A stretch of 64,000 bases of DNA from Vitis vinifera (Eukaryota > Streptophyta > Magnoliopsida > Vitales > Vitaceae). Location of the stretch: the NCBI RefSeq assembly GCF_030704535.1, contig NC_081823.1, forward strand, positions 466,501 through 530,500, given 5' to 3'. The translations under genes and the position numbers were made by a program. The notes under the pieces are model-generated. The model was given only the letters and a program-made list of their open reading frames with translations. It had not been told where the DNA came from and ran no database searches. Of this stretch, positions 11,335-22,826 are shown piece after piece (the first letter of the stretch is position 1; the number at the start of each line of letters is the position of its first letter).

Positions 11335-11950
11335 TAAGTTAATCTTAATCCAAATTTGACCTAAATTAAATGATAAGGTAATTTTAATTTAAATTAAATA
11401 TTAATCTCATTCTTTCAAGGGAATATCTCAAAATTCTTACTCAAGAAGAGACCCATGGAAAAAGATAGCCTGAAATATGAATGTATAGGTTGAACAAATT
11501 CAAACGCAAAGTAAAGATAGAGAGTTTTCAGTTGTTGCTAGCAATGAACTTTGAATGGGGCACTATTGCATGTAACATGCATGCCAAGGATTCTCATTGA
11601 TTTTGACTTGAAGAATCCCCCATAAACATTGTCTTTCCCTTTTTTTCCTCCCTAAACCTCCCCAACAAATATTTTCCGTTGCATCTACAAGTTAACAAAT
11701 GGAGATATCCAAAAGCATCACCTAGCCACAAAAAAAGAAAAAAAAAAGTTGTAAAAAAAAAAAATATTCAAAGCTCTTGGAATTTGAATAGCAAAGTCAA
11801 GTTGTAAAAAAAATTCAGTTTCTTCTTGTATTTCTCCCTCTTCTTTATTAGTAGATTGCCACAAGAGGAAAAAAAAAAAAACCAACCTAAAGAGACCTTG
11901 TGTCCTCTTGCCTTTGAATGCTAATTATTTTTAAATGATTGCTTAAAATT
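11335..11950. repeat. Right part of tandemly duplicated host segment, copy 1
   Basis: Continuation of 1-274 beyond the CACTA element. It aligns with 12239-12640 from 'taagttaatcttaatcc' onward, with substitutions throughout. It contains the TBL exon 2 relic at 11558-11684. Confidence 0.7.
11558..11684 (-). pseudogene. Relic of a TBL exon 2, copy 1
   Basis: On the minus strand, after a TTGTAG acceptor-like site, a decayed version of the second exon of the TBL genes in this window can be read. Recognisable parts are the counterparts of [32 protein letters not shown] and the AVP turn. The GDS region has changed and indels disturb the frame. Exons 1 and 3-5 are not found nearby, so this is an isolated exon fossil of a former TBL gene next to the living cluster. 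Confidence 0.65.
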
Positions 11951-12640
11951 TGTATTTTATAAATTTGAGTTCCTATTTTATAGTTTTTTCATATGAGTTT
12001 TATGATTTAAAATTAAAAATGATTTATCATATTAAATATTAAAAAAATATATTTAAAAAAAAATCCAAATATTATCAGCCTTAGTTTCCATAATATGTTT
12101 CATATTAATTTTAGGATATTAGCTCACTAGAGTTTGTATTGAAATTATATGGTGTGGGTTCATGGCTAATCACTTTTTTTTTCTTTATTGGAATCTACCC
12201 TTTTTATACCTTTCTTCTAAATTCAATTTAAATTAATATAAGTTAATCTTAATCCCAATTTGACCAAAATTAAATGATAAGGTAATTTTAATTTAAATGA
12301 AATATTAATCTCATTCTTTCAAGAGAATATCTCAAAATTCTTATTCAAGAAGAAACCCATGGAAAAACTTAGCATGAGATATGAATGTATAGGTTGAACA
12401 AATTCAAATGCAAAGCAAAGAGTTGTCATTGCTAGCAATGAACTTTGAATGGGGCACTATTGCATGCAACATGCATGCCAAGGATTCCCATTGATTTTGG
12501 CTCGAAGAATCCCTCATAAACATTATCTTTCCCTTCTTTTTCCTCCTTAAACCTCCTCAAGATATCTTTTCCATTGAATCTACAAGTTAATAAATGGAGA
12601 TATCCAAAAGCATGAGCAGCCCACAAAAAATTAAAATTAA
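11951..12640. repeat. Tandemly duplicated host segment, copy 2 (empty-site copy)
   Basis: Matches 1-274 joined to 11335-11690. The point corresponding to the CACTA insertion reads 'aattaatataagttaat' at about 12230-12246 with no insert. Contains the second TBL exon 2 relic. Confidence 0.7.
12451..12579 (-). pseudogene. Relic of a TBL exon 2, copy 2
   Basis: Better preserved than its twin. After an acceptor-like CTTGTAG the minus strand begins FNGKDILRRFK, matching exon 2 of the intact TBL genes, and further on MLHA-type sequence (catgttgcatgc) is kept. The frame is broken between RFK and the GDS region, where extra bases occur. No donor leading to an exon 3 was found. This is a dead exon duplicated together with its flanks. 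Confidence 0.7.
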
Positions 12641-13317
12641 AATTTTAAAAAAAGAATCTAAGAGTGAAGAATTGAACAAAAAATAGACATGTTTTAATTT
12701 TCATTATCTTAAAAAAAAAAAAAAAAAAAAAAGGAACACTCTCATTCTTAGGTATGGTGGCACTTTATTAAGGAATTCTTATATTCCTTATTCATATGCG
12801 TGCATAAAGGCGTCTTTGTAAAAATGTAAGGTTGCACAAGAACTTATGAATTGTTTTTCTGGGTTAGGCTAATTAATTAATTAGAACTTAGGTGGACTAA
12901 ATTAAATGACTTAAACCTACGATGGACTCAAGTCACTTAAGTTCATAAGAAAGCCTATATAGAACTTTTTAGGGGTTAAGGCTTAAGAAGTTCTTCTATT
13001 TTTTAGATTTTGGAAAAGAACCCTAGTCCCCATCCTCTCTAACAAGGATTACCTCATCCCATACTAGGACCCAAGAAAGAGAGCTATCAAGTAGAACACT
13101 GTTTGGTTTTTAAGATCTGTGACACATCTCTTTCTGCTAGATTTGATTTAAGAACATCAAGATCACAAATATGGCTTTTTCATCTCTAGATCTACATTTT
13201 TAAATACTATTGCTACTATCATGCATAGATCTAGAGAAGTATAAGATAGTATACATGCACCCTAATGGTCCAAAGATGAGAGTGGAGATATCCGGTCATT
13301 CTCAACACATTTTTATT
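12641..13317. other. Unassigned AT-rich stretch, possibly an LTR fragment
   Basis: No coding region. A long A-run at about 12711-12732 is followed by sequence with a TATA-like 'cctatataga' (about 12953) and 'aagaaccctagtccccatcctc'. This could be the transcribed part of an old LTR or a leader, but no pair of ends or target duplication was found, so it remains unassigned. Confidence 0.3.
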
Positions 13318-15050
13318 AAACATTCAACAAGTAATAACTTAGGATCTATTTGGATACATTTCATGTTTTCTGTTTTTAAAAATAGAAAATAATAGTAAAA
13401 TTTATATAAATTTCAAGAAATTTTAGGAATTAACATTGAAAATATAATGATTTTTTCAAACTAATTAAAAATAAAATTTACTTTCTTAAATTTTATATAG
13501 AACTTTTATTTTTAAAAATAAATTAAAAGAAAAAAGTTTATCCAAATGAAGCCTTAGTTGTAGATTTGGTTGTTTTGAACTCAAACTTCATTTTAAGAGC
13601 CATTATTAATGCCACTAATATCATAGGTGGTTGTTTCATGCTTTGTCATTTATTTGTTGCTTTTTGTATTATGATAGGATTATCATCTGTGAAACCGATG
13701 GTTAGAATCTATGCGCTCTAAGTAATATCATTTCTAAAAGGATCAATTTGGGACACTTGCCCATCATTAGTATGATTAGTATGCATCCTATAATCCTTCT
13801 CATTAATTAGGGCATCTTAATTCATATTCCAATCACGATCAGTAGATCCTTCAAGTGGCTTATTATTAAATCTCATTCGATTTTTACCACAACCATTGAC
13901 TAGAGTTTCTGAGGACTCATAATGCATGTGTCCACTTTTATGTATCAACATTGAGTCCTATCCAATTCTTTCTCAATCTCCACTAACACATGATATTCAA
14001 ACTAAAAGTTACATATCCATTTATGACTATGATTCCCAACTATCTTTTCTATTGTGACACATAATGGAACATGTAGCTTACTAGTAGTGCGATCTAAGCT
14101 AATAAAAAGTTTTAAAACCTATCACCAGTTAGTTGTACAAGAGTCATGATATATTTGCATTAAATACATGTTTCATTGAAAGATAATACTCTATTGGATC
14201 TACCTTCAAAATGTGATACACAAATTTTAATAATTCTTCACATGAAATAGTGTTTGAGACCTTAATGCCTTTACCTTTATGTCATTCAAAATAGAAAGTA
14301 TATATTTTCATCCCATACCCAATCTCCTTCATGTAAAAACATCATTCCGACTTATCAATTATCGAAACAACAAAATAATCCCAACTATTAATACCAACAC
14401 ACAATAATACAATATTTTTGAGTTATAACAAAGCATTACCATTAGTAAATGGGTATTCATTTTTAAAAAAGTATTCACTATTAAATTCATATCAATTAAG
14501 TAGATATTTATTTATTTTTAGTAAATAAAAAATAAAAAGATTATTAATCATCTTTACTATCACAAATATTGTCAATAATACTACAAAATAAAATGTTTCT
14601 AGCTATGAAATAATGTCCAATATTTTAACTCTCAATCATTTTTACCAAAGAAAAAAAAACATTTATTTAGTAAAAGAATGATACATTAATTTAAGAATGA
14701 ATGTCAAGGGTAATTTTTAAATGATTCAACTTCAATAGAGTAAAACTAAAAATAATAATAATAATAACAATATAGAGTTAAGATAGAATTACTACTTATA
14801 GACTAAACCTACATCAAGTTGGATCAAAGTTAAAGTTTGGTATACAAATAAAAGGTACTACTTCATCTATTATGTTAAAATATGCCAATAAAAACAAAAA
14901 CCACCCTAAATTCGATAGTTGAATTTAATTACTTACCATCATTGGACTTTCTCATATGGATAATGCTCCTCACACTTTTTATGTTTCTTTACTGCTTTTG
15001 AGTCGTTTATCATGGCTGCAAACCAAATTTATTTATTGTCACAATTCAAA
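13318..15050 (-). mobile_element. Truncated MULE fragment carrying the 5' part of a MURA-type transposase gene
   Basis: Aligns, with many substitutions and gaps, to about 28200-29870 of the complete MULE at 24089-30263 and in the same orientation. Examples are 'acattcaacaagtaataactta' (13319) against 28200 and the blocks around 'catcaacattgagtc' and 'catggctg'. It covers the gene start, the first coding part and the upstream leader, but neither terminal inverted repeat. No open frame of useful length survives. A 212-bp Tourist-like MITE sits inside it. Its right border falls at the stop codon of the TBL gene at 15054. Confidence 0.7.
13342..13553. mobile_element. Tourist-like (PIF/Harbinger) MITE, 212 bp
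   Basis: Inverted ends GGATCTATTTGGATA and (reverse complement of the right end) GGCTTCATTTGGATA, flanked by a 3-bp TTA duplication (13339-13341 and 13554-13556). The uninterrupted counterpart is the MULE copy near 28215, where 'ataacttag' runs on without the insert. The interior is AT-rich and non-coding. A TTA target and GG..TTTGG ends fit PIF/Harbinger-derived MITEs. Confidence 0.75.
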
Positions 15051-15053
15051 TGT

Positions 15054-18000
15054 TTACTGAGTAATAACAATTGCATATAAGAGTTCATTCCAAGTATCAG
15101 GAACACCAGCAAGACACCAATGGCTACAATCACTTATTTGACCACCATTATATATAGATGGATGTCCATCTTTCCTTAGTTGTGATAATATAGTTATATC
15201 GAGTAATGATACGACTTTCGACATCTTGCTTAGAACTTCCTTCACCACCCCTACCGCCGGTGGCAAAGCCCCAGGGTATGTTGAACCTTTTATAGGTTCA
15301 GTTTGTCCTTTGCATGTTGCTAATTTCTCCTTCCATTCTTCACCACTGTTCCATCAACAAAATAAAATTATATGCCGAGAAATTAATTGAAAAATAAATA
15401 TGATATGAATATGTTTATATATATGTATTTGAAATTTTAGTAGTTAATTTGATTTGAAACTAGGGTGGGACTATTTATTTCATAATTTTTTCACTAAATG
15501 TTAAATTGCATTTGTAAATATAGTGTATTATGGTATTGCCCTTTGATTTGGGCCACATTTTAGAGCCCAAAAGTTTGGGTTGGGTTGGGAGTGTTGAGTC
15601 ATGCCTGCCCTAAAATAAGCAAATATCCATATAATTTGATTAGCAATTACATTTTTAAATTTAATTTACTCTAACTTCCATGATGTTTGGATGCATTTTC
15701 TATGTTTTGTTTTTAAAAATAGAAAATTTTATAAATAAATAAAAAACATAGAAATTTTATTCAAAAAGTAGATATATACCTTATACACTTGAAAATACTT
15801 TTTAGTATTTTTAAAATCCAAGTTAAAAAATTTCAGTTTATCAAAATTTTTAAATTAAAAAAAAAAAAAAGAATACAAGATATTTTCTACTTTTGATATA
15901 AGAATTCTTATATTTGTATAGAAGTCTTTATTTTTTAAAATTAAAAGTAGAAAATATATCTAAATGACACCCTAATTTTTTATGTCATATTCACTAGTGA
16001 GTACTTCTCCCATGCAAACGTAAGCAAAGAAGAGAACTTACAGATTATGCGTCGGAGAAATGCCTTGGAAGAACACATTAGTCATAGCAGGATTGATGTT
16101 AAAGTCTACCCATTTGGACCAAGTAGTTAGTCCTCTTTTATAAGCAGCCAAACGGTCCATGTCTTTAATCAACTTTCCTCCTATTTGAATATAATCCCAT
16201 CTGAAATTCAAAAAAAGAAAGTACAAAGCATTGAGATTGAGTTATATATAAGAATAAATAATATATATGAAACATAAACATAAAAATATTTTTTTATGGG
16301 GTTAAGCATCGATCTTACGGTTGTATGGATCCATTGTGGAGCCACCAATGCCATGTATTGAATACGAGCGTGTCAACACCTTTCCATAATTGGCCACCTT
16401 CAATGGAGTCGATCTTTAGTACCCTGCCCAACTTTTTCTCATGTACTAAATCTACTAGAAAGGCATTGAAACATAATGTTATTGAAATCCCATACTCCTG
16501 CAAAAATAATTCCATAATTTTGAAATCAATGTGGAGAATAATCATTTTGATATTAAAATTATAATAAAAATTAATATATTTTGAATACAAAAAATATTTT
16601 AGGAACTTACCGGCCATGTAATGGTCTGGAGGTTTCCCTTATTGCTTTTATTGACTTGTGCTTGGGGGATTGCAGCATGGACCAGGCAAGTGAGTGATTG
16701 CCATTGATTTTCACTTAGAGAATCTCCTACAAACATTATCTTTTTTCCCTTAAACCTCTTCAAGAAATCCTCTCCATTGAATCTGCAGATATGTAAAATA
16801 ATAAAGTTGTGAAGGGTATTTAGGTCATATGCTTTACTAAGTAATATGATAAAAATGAAATTTCTTAATTTTATATGTTAAATAAAATACATTAAAGTAT
16901 GTTTGAGATGATTAACTTTTAACCTCCAAATTTAATAATAAAGGACGTAGGAATATGTTTTTTTTTTAACTAAATAATAAATACAAAAGGATAAAATATG
17001 CTCAATTTCTTCATATTAGTGAATATTGAGATCTTTTTGAGACAAGATTGGTGGTGAGACATTTAAAATGATCGAGATTAAAATATTACTTTTGCCCATA
17101 TTTGAGGATAGTAAGGTAATTACAATTATTTTATAACTTTATAAACATTATTTTAACAATTTTTTGATTGAAAGCAATTATATTTTCAAATGTTTATTTT
17201 GTAATGAATTTAGAGAAATTGAAAATAAAAAAAATGGTGAAAAACTTTTGCATTGTAGATAATAGGTTGAAAAAACTGTTGTCCATATTTAAAATTTTAA
17301 ACAGAATTTTGTTTTAAAGGTTACCGAGAACTATTAAAAAAAAAGTCATTTTTAAAGTGCAACAATGCTATCCTAAATAATTATTCTCAGAAATTAAAAA
17401 AAAAACTAAAAATGGAAACTAAAAAAGAATTTAAACACTTTTAGACTATGATAAATAATGGGAAATGAATATGAAAATTTTAATTCTTGTGTTTGGATAC
17501 AACTATAAATATAATATTTGAATAATTATTTGTTTCCATTTTAATATGAGTAATAATTTTAATATGAAGTAAAAAAGAAATGAAAGAAAATTAAATTATC
17601 GATGAACCTCTAGCTTTTATAAAAAATATTTTAAATTTTTTTAGTGGTTTTTATCCTATACTTTTTCCATCTTATTTCTATGTCATCCAAATATAAGAAA
17701 ATATTTTTTCTTATAATTTTTTCTTTCTTTAAAGGTTTAAAAAAATATTCATTTACTTTGTCATTTATATCATATACATGTCATCGATAAGTTTTAAGAA
17801 TGTTTGGATAAAAACTATTATTATTTTTATAAATATAAAAAACATCTTTATTTTTAATAAAATAATTTTCAAATATAAATTCAATAATAATTATTTTACT
17901 TTTGAATCATAATGAAATATTTAATTATTAATACGGGATTATAAAATTCAGTAAATATTAAAAATTCAAATTCATCAAATAAAGTCAAATGAAGTATTTA

Positions 18001-18299
18001 TAAATATACCTTGGCAATGTACAACCATGGGGCTGCCATCTATACTTGAGATAGAGCTTATCTGGCCTTCCATTTTTTTGACAGTCAACGTGTGGACTGA
18101 TGAATGGACAGATGGAGGAATCATACAGGGGATAAGAATCATCCACCACCCAAGTTCCTTTGAAGAAATCACAGCCATCAAATTGGGGTTGCATGGCCTT
18201 ATGATGCTCTACACTTGCACTGGATTGTTGAAGCCATGAAAGAAGAAAAAGAAGAATAGAAGAAAGAAAAAAACACAGGCCTTCAAAACTAAATCCCAT
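15054..18299 (-). CDS. TBL: Trichome birefringence-like (PMR5/TBL) protein, gene A
   Basis: Five exons on the minus strand, all GT-AG: 18010-18299, 16611-16782, 16319-16497, 16042-16200, 15054-15345. They total 1092 nt, or 363 residues plus stop, with phases in register. Residues 1-29 form a hydrophobic signal or anchor ([14 protein letters not shown]). A PMR5N-type Cys-rich domain follows (CDFFKGTW at 43-50, [17 protein letters not shown]). The GDS motif lies at 116-118 and DCSHW at 339-343, supplying the Ser and Asp/His expected for catalysis. TBL proteins transfer, or in some cases remove, acetyl groups on wall polysaccharides in the Golgi or wall. The short N-terminus suggests the TBL38-43 group; in that group TBL38 has been reported to act on pectin acetyl esters, so the substrate cannot be assigned here. 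The last codons adjoin a MULE fragment and end ..YAIVITQ, unlike the sister genes. Confidence 0.92.
15670..15976. mobile_element. Probable Tourist-like MITE in TBL gene A intron 4
   Basis: Starts near 'gtttggatgcattttcta' and ends near 'tatctaaatgacaccctaa', which is roughly the inverse, with an AT-rich interior containing 'tttttaaaaatagaaaa' as in the MITE at 13342-13553. The family resemblance is clear by eye, but exact ends and the target duplication were not resolved. Confidence 0.4.
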
Positions 18300-18342
18300 T
18301 GGGAGAGATGGGTTGTGGGTAGAATGATGAAATGTTGTATCA

Positions 18343-18350
18343 TATTTATA
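18343..18350 (-). promoter_or_regulatory. Putative TATA box of TBL gene A
   Basis: TATAAATA on the minus strand 44 bp upstream of the ATG at 18299. Position and consensus fit a TATA box with a very short leader. Prediction from sequence only. Confidence 0.4.
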
Positions 18351-18482
18351 TTGTTAGTGTGGCTGCCCACACTTATGGCATGACCAATTTTCAAAATTTC
18401 AAAATTTATTTTTATTGTTTTGAAATGATGATTTCCATTTGGGTTTTTTTCTCTATGGTTTTGAGAGATATTATTTCCAATC

Positions 18483-19214
18483 AAGGAAAATTAAGCATAT
18501 CTTAATTATGGGTTTTATGTGCTAATAATATTTTTTTTAGGTCAAATTATGATAAGGTTAGTGATAAAACAAAGGTTTATGGAAAGAAATAAACAAAGAT
18601 TAGGAAGCTTTTTATTATGTTTTTTCTTTAAAGGAAAATTAAGCATATCTTAAGAAATAAACAAAGGTTTATGGAAAGAAATAAACAAAGATTAGGAAGC
18701 TTTTTATTATGTTTTTTCTTTAAAGGAAAATTAAGCATATCTTAATTATGGGTTTTATGTGCTAATAATATTTTTTTTAGGTCAAATTATGATAAGGTTA
18801 GTGATAAAACAAAGGTTTATGGAAAGAAATAAACAAAGGTTTATGGAAAGAAATAAACAAAGATTAGGAAGCTTTTTATTATGTTTTTTCTTTAAAGGAA
18901 AATTAAGCATATCTTAATTATGGGTTTTATGTGCTAATAATATTTTTTTTAGGTCAAATTATGATAAGGTTAGTGATAAAACAAAGGTTTATGGAAAGAA
19001 ATAAACAAAGATTAGGAAGCTTTTTATTATGTTTTTTCTTTAAAGGAAAATTAAGCATATCTTAAGAAATAAATAAAGGTTTATGGAAAGAAATAAACAA
19101 AGATTAGGAAGCTTTTTATTATGTTTTTTCTTTAAAGGAAAATTAAGCATATCTTAAGAAATAAACAAAGGTTTATGGAAAGAAATAAACAAAGATTAGG
19201 AAGCTTTTTATTAT
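18483..19214. repeat. Satellite array upstream of TBL gene A, left half
   Basis: Tandem units beginning AAGGAAAATTAAGCATATC. The full unit is 148 bp (18483 to 18631). A short unit of about 92 bp lacks the 56-bp block around 'ttatgggttttatgtgc', and a long unit of about 172 bp repeats a 24-bp block ('aaaggtttatggaaagaaat' type). Units are nearly identical, so the array is young or homogenised. It is cut at 19214 by the solo LTR and resumes at 22827. Confidence 0.9.
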
Positions 19215-20039
19215 TGTGGACCCCGCATTTCGGCTCATGCGTTTCCCACTCGATGGCGAACTCGATTTTAATTTGAAAAATTGATCTTTATTGATTAAGA
19301 AAAATTGACTTGGAGTCGCCACTTATTTTTGTTTTATTTTTAAAGGGTAAACAAAATAAGAAAGAAAAACCCTAAGTGTGACTCCTTGTTTTGGAAAAGA
19401 TGGTCTGTGAAAATCCGGATCGGGTTCGGGGGTCAGGTTACTTATCGGGAAGGTACGGTAAAGACCGTAGCACCCCTCAAAGCCCCTAAAGTCGAGTCTC
19501 TACTAATAAAGTGAAACTGACGTGGCAATCGAATGAGAAAGTCAATGGATACTCACATCAATCATGCATATATAAGAATCGGAATATATATAGTGAATGA
19601 TCAGAATGAGTGAATGCGTACCTGGGCAGCAAACAGCAACGCGCTATCAAGAAGCGAGATTAGTGCACAATTAATGAATACAAAATATAGCTCATGCATG
19701 TCAGAGTGCAAAGCGAAGCTTAAGCAAAATACCGTAAGCACGACAATTGCCAGTCAAAAGGGGTCAAACATAGGGCCCCCACCAAAGCCCAATTTATTAC
19801 TCATGAACTAGTCTCACAAATTCCGTGTTTTGGAATTATGAAGGAATCACTATTGCTTATGTAAAGCCAAGAAGATCAGAAGGTTATTTAGGAACTAAAA
19901 TGTGATTAAAAGCTATTCGGATGAAAAACTGGATTATTGGAGCTTATTGGAAAATTGGAGTATTTGGAATTAAGTTCTGAAGATTAGAGCCCTGGTGATT
20001 AAATCGAAATTTATTAAAGAAAATGAGAAACAGGCTTTA

Positions 20040-21299
20040 GGAAATTGAACTACGAGACCATAGACCTTTGAAAGTTGAATTTATAATAATGATAGTGATG
20101 AGGGCTTGAGAATTTGAATTAATAATAATAATAAGATCTCGAAAAGTCTGCATTAATGATAATAATAACAATAATAAGATTTTGAAGGTGTGAATTAATA
20201 ATAATAATAATAATAAGATTTTGAGAATTTGGATTGATGATAATAATAGCAATAAATGGATGTTGAAAGTGTGAATTAATAATAATGATAATGATGAGAT
20301 TTTGGAGGCTTGGATTAATGATACTAATAGATAATAATAAATAAATAGATTTTGAAATTTGGGTTAGTAATAATAATTATGGGGTTTTGAAAGTTTGGAT
20401 TAATGATGGTGATAATAAGTAGATTTTGAAAATGTGAATTAATAATAATGATAATAATGAGGTTTTGAAAGTTTGGTTAATGATGATAAAAATAATGACA
20501 ATAAATAGATTTTGAAATTTGGGTTAGTAATAATAATTATAAGGTTTTGAAAGTTTGGATTAATGATAGTAATAATAATAATAAATAGATTTTGAAAATG
20601 TGAATTAATAATAATGATAATAATGAGATTTTGGAAGTTTGGTTAATAATGATAAAAATAATGACAATAAATAGATTTTGAAATTTGGGTTAGTAATAAT
20701 AATTATAAGGTTTTGAAAGTTTGGATTAATGATAGTAATAATAATAATAAATAGATTTTGAAAATGTGAATTAATAATAATGATAATAATGAGGTTTTGA
20801 AAGTTTGGTTAATGATGATAAAAATAATGACAATAAATAGATTTTGAAATTTGGGTTAGTAATAATAATTATAAGGTTTTGAAAGTTTGGATTAATGATA
20901 GTAATAATAATAATAAATAGATTTTGAAAATGTGAATTAATAATAATGATAATAATGAGGTTTTGAAAGTTTGGTTAATGATGATAAAAATAATGATAAT
21001 AAATAGATTTTGAAATTTGGGTTAGTAATAATAATTATGGGGTTTTGAAAGTTTGGATTAATGATAGTAATAATAATAATAAATAGATTTTGAAAATGTG
21101 AATTAATAATAATGATAATAATGAGGTTTTGAAAGTTTGGTTAATGATGATAAAAATAATGACAATAAATAGATTTTGAAATTTGGGTTAGTAATAATAA
21201 TTATGGGGTTTTGAAAGTTTGGATTAAGAATAATAGGAATAATAAGATTATGGAAGTGTGAATTGATAATAATAACAATAGTAAGATTTTGATAATTGG

Positions 21300-21341
<42 letters not shown>

Positions 21342-21390
21342 AATTGCAATAATAATAATAATTAGAGATAATAATTAATAATAATAAAAA
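20040..21390. repeat. 166-bp tandem repeat and trinucleotide tract inside the solo LTR
   Basis: 'gggttagtaataataatta' recurs at 20361, 20521, 20686, 20853, 21019 and 21185, giving a period of about 160-167 bp. Sub-blocks of the form 'gattttgaaa..' plus ataataat are present. The tract ends in (AAT)n microsatellite DNA at about 21303-21380. Non-coding. Confidence 0.85.
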
Positions 21391-21619
21391 ATAAAAGATG
21401 ATATTCATCCATCAAGCCCAAAAGTCAATAGCAAAAGCAGGGCCTTCTCTTCCTTCTCTCTTTTCTTTTTAATATCTTCCCACTTGGGCCTGGCCTTCAC
21501 CTCAAATCCAAACCCAAAATCTTCATGAACAAACCCATGCAAACATCCATCACACCTGGGCCCAGTACCCCCAACTCAAGCCCAAGTCCAAACTCTCATC
21601 TCTCTTTGAACCATCAAGC

Positions 21620-22020
21620 ATACGTCCTTCTCCACTTCTGGCGACGGCGACGGCGACGGAGGAACTGGATATGAGAGGCTTCTCCGGGGGCCCTCGAAGC
21701 TGGTCCGAACTGCCGGCGCTTCGCGCCACGCCGCCGCGTCGTCCTGCTCTCCCCGGCGTCGAACACGTCCAGCTGCAGCGTCCCGGTGACGGCGCGGAGC
21801 TGGCTGCTGCAGCCCTTGCAGGCGCGCGAGGGGCTTCCTCTCCCGGCTGACGTCGATCTGATGGATAAGGTGGCGGTCATGGGGCTGTCCAAGGGGACGC
21901 GACGGGATGGGGGTGCAGCCTTTGGCCTCGACGGAGGCAGGGAAAGCATGCGGGTGGCACCAAGTGGACTTCCGTCCATTGAAGAAGGAGAAGGACGTGG
22001 GTGAGGCAAGGACAAGCGTG
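21620..22020. other. GC-rich patch in the solo LTR
   Basis: About 400 bp of GC-rich DNA, beginning with a GGCGAC repeat, in an otherwise AT-rich element. It has overlapping open frames on both strands (for example the minus-strand frames at 21576-22160 and 21614-22015). None shows a domain I recognise. It could be an LTR promoter region or a captured piece of a host exon; I cannot tell which. Confidence 0.4.
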
Positions 22021-22826
22021 GGTGTTAAAGAGATGGAAGGGTGACAGGGACGGCCATGCACAATGGTCTCCATGCGCATGAATGGGAGGTGGATGACGAG
22101 GATTAGCATGAGAGATGGGTATGAAAGATTCTGGATGGTGTTTCTCAAGGAACACTTCAATCCGAACGGCCAAACTTACACAAGATGCCCAACACTCGAA
22201 AGAAGAGAACGAAAACAGAGGAAAGAGAATAAAACAAGAAAAGAAAACAGAGCATGCGTGAGGAAAGATGATGTCTTTAACTCCAAAATCCATTTTAATG
22301 AAGATTAAGAAGCTTTCCAAAAGAAACAGATGGGGTCCCAACACATAAATATCTAGCACAACCATTACTCAATACCCACAGAAGAAAAACAGAGACTCAG
22401 CAAGTAACCATGAAAAACGTGTTCCACATGCTGGGTGATCCAAGCAAATACTCATACCCACAAGGAGCATAGCAAAACAGTAATAATAAAGAAACTTCAA
22501 GTATTCGGCATGCTAACCTGCGTGAATCCTCTCAAGCAAAAGCCTTCCTCTTCCCCTCTGTCTCTCCAAAAAGCCCCTCTCGACAGCTGCCTCCAGAAAA
22601 AAAAACCCAACCCCCTTTCAACCCCTTTTCTTGCTTTTTTTAAACCTCCTCACCTTGTCTTCCTTAGCAAGCCATCCTCGGCTCCACTACTACACATCCC
22701 ATCTGCCGCCCAAAAGCCCTGCATCCCCTACAGCCTCAGAGCCCCCAAACACAGCTCTCCCATCATGTCGAGCCCCGGGAAATAAAAATTAAAATTCAAA
22801 AAAGTCTCTGCTTCCGGGGGGTCTAC

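Larger units (their letters stand above)
19215..22826. mobile_element. Long solo LTR, Ogre/Tat-like Ty3/Gypsy lineage, 3.6 kb
   Basis: Starts TGTGGACCCCGC and ends GGGGGGTCTACA, with a perfect 5-bp duplication ATTAT on both sides (19210-19214 and 22827-22831), inserted in the satellite array. No primer-binding site, polypurine tract, second LTR or polyprotein is visible, so it looks like a solo LTR left by LTR-LTR recombination. The 'ttggagtcgccactta' and 'tatcgggaaggta...gcacccc' blocks are ones I associate with Ogre/Tat-type LTRs from memory. It contains a 166-bp tandem repeat and a GC-rich patch. The intact target duplication suggests a fairly recent insertion; no divergence age is possible from one LTR. 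Confidence 0.75.

Noticed and set aside
21576-22365. Overlapping minus-strand frames of 133-194 codons, Arg/Ser/Pro-rich
   Set aside because: They lie inside a solo LTR in a GC-rich patch, with competing frames on both strands and no recognised domain. Kept only as a finding on possible exon capture.
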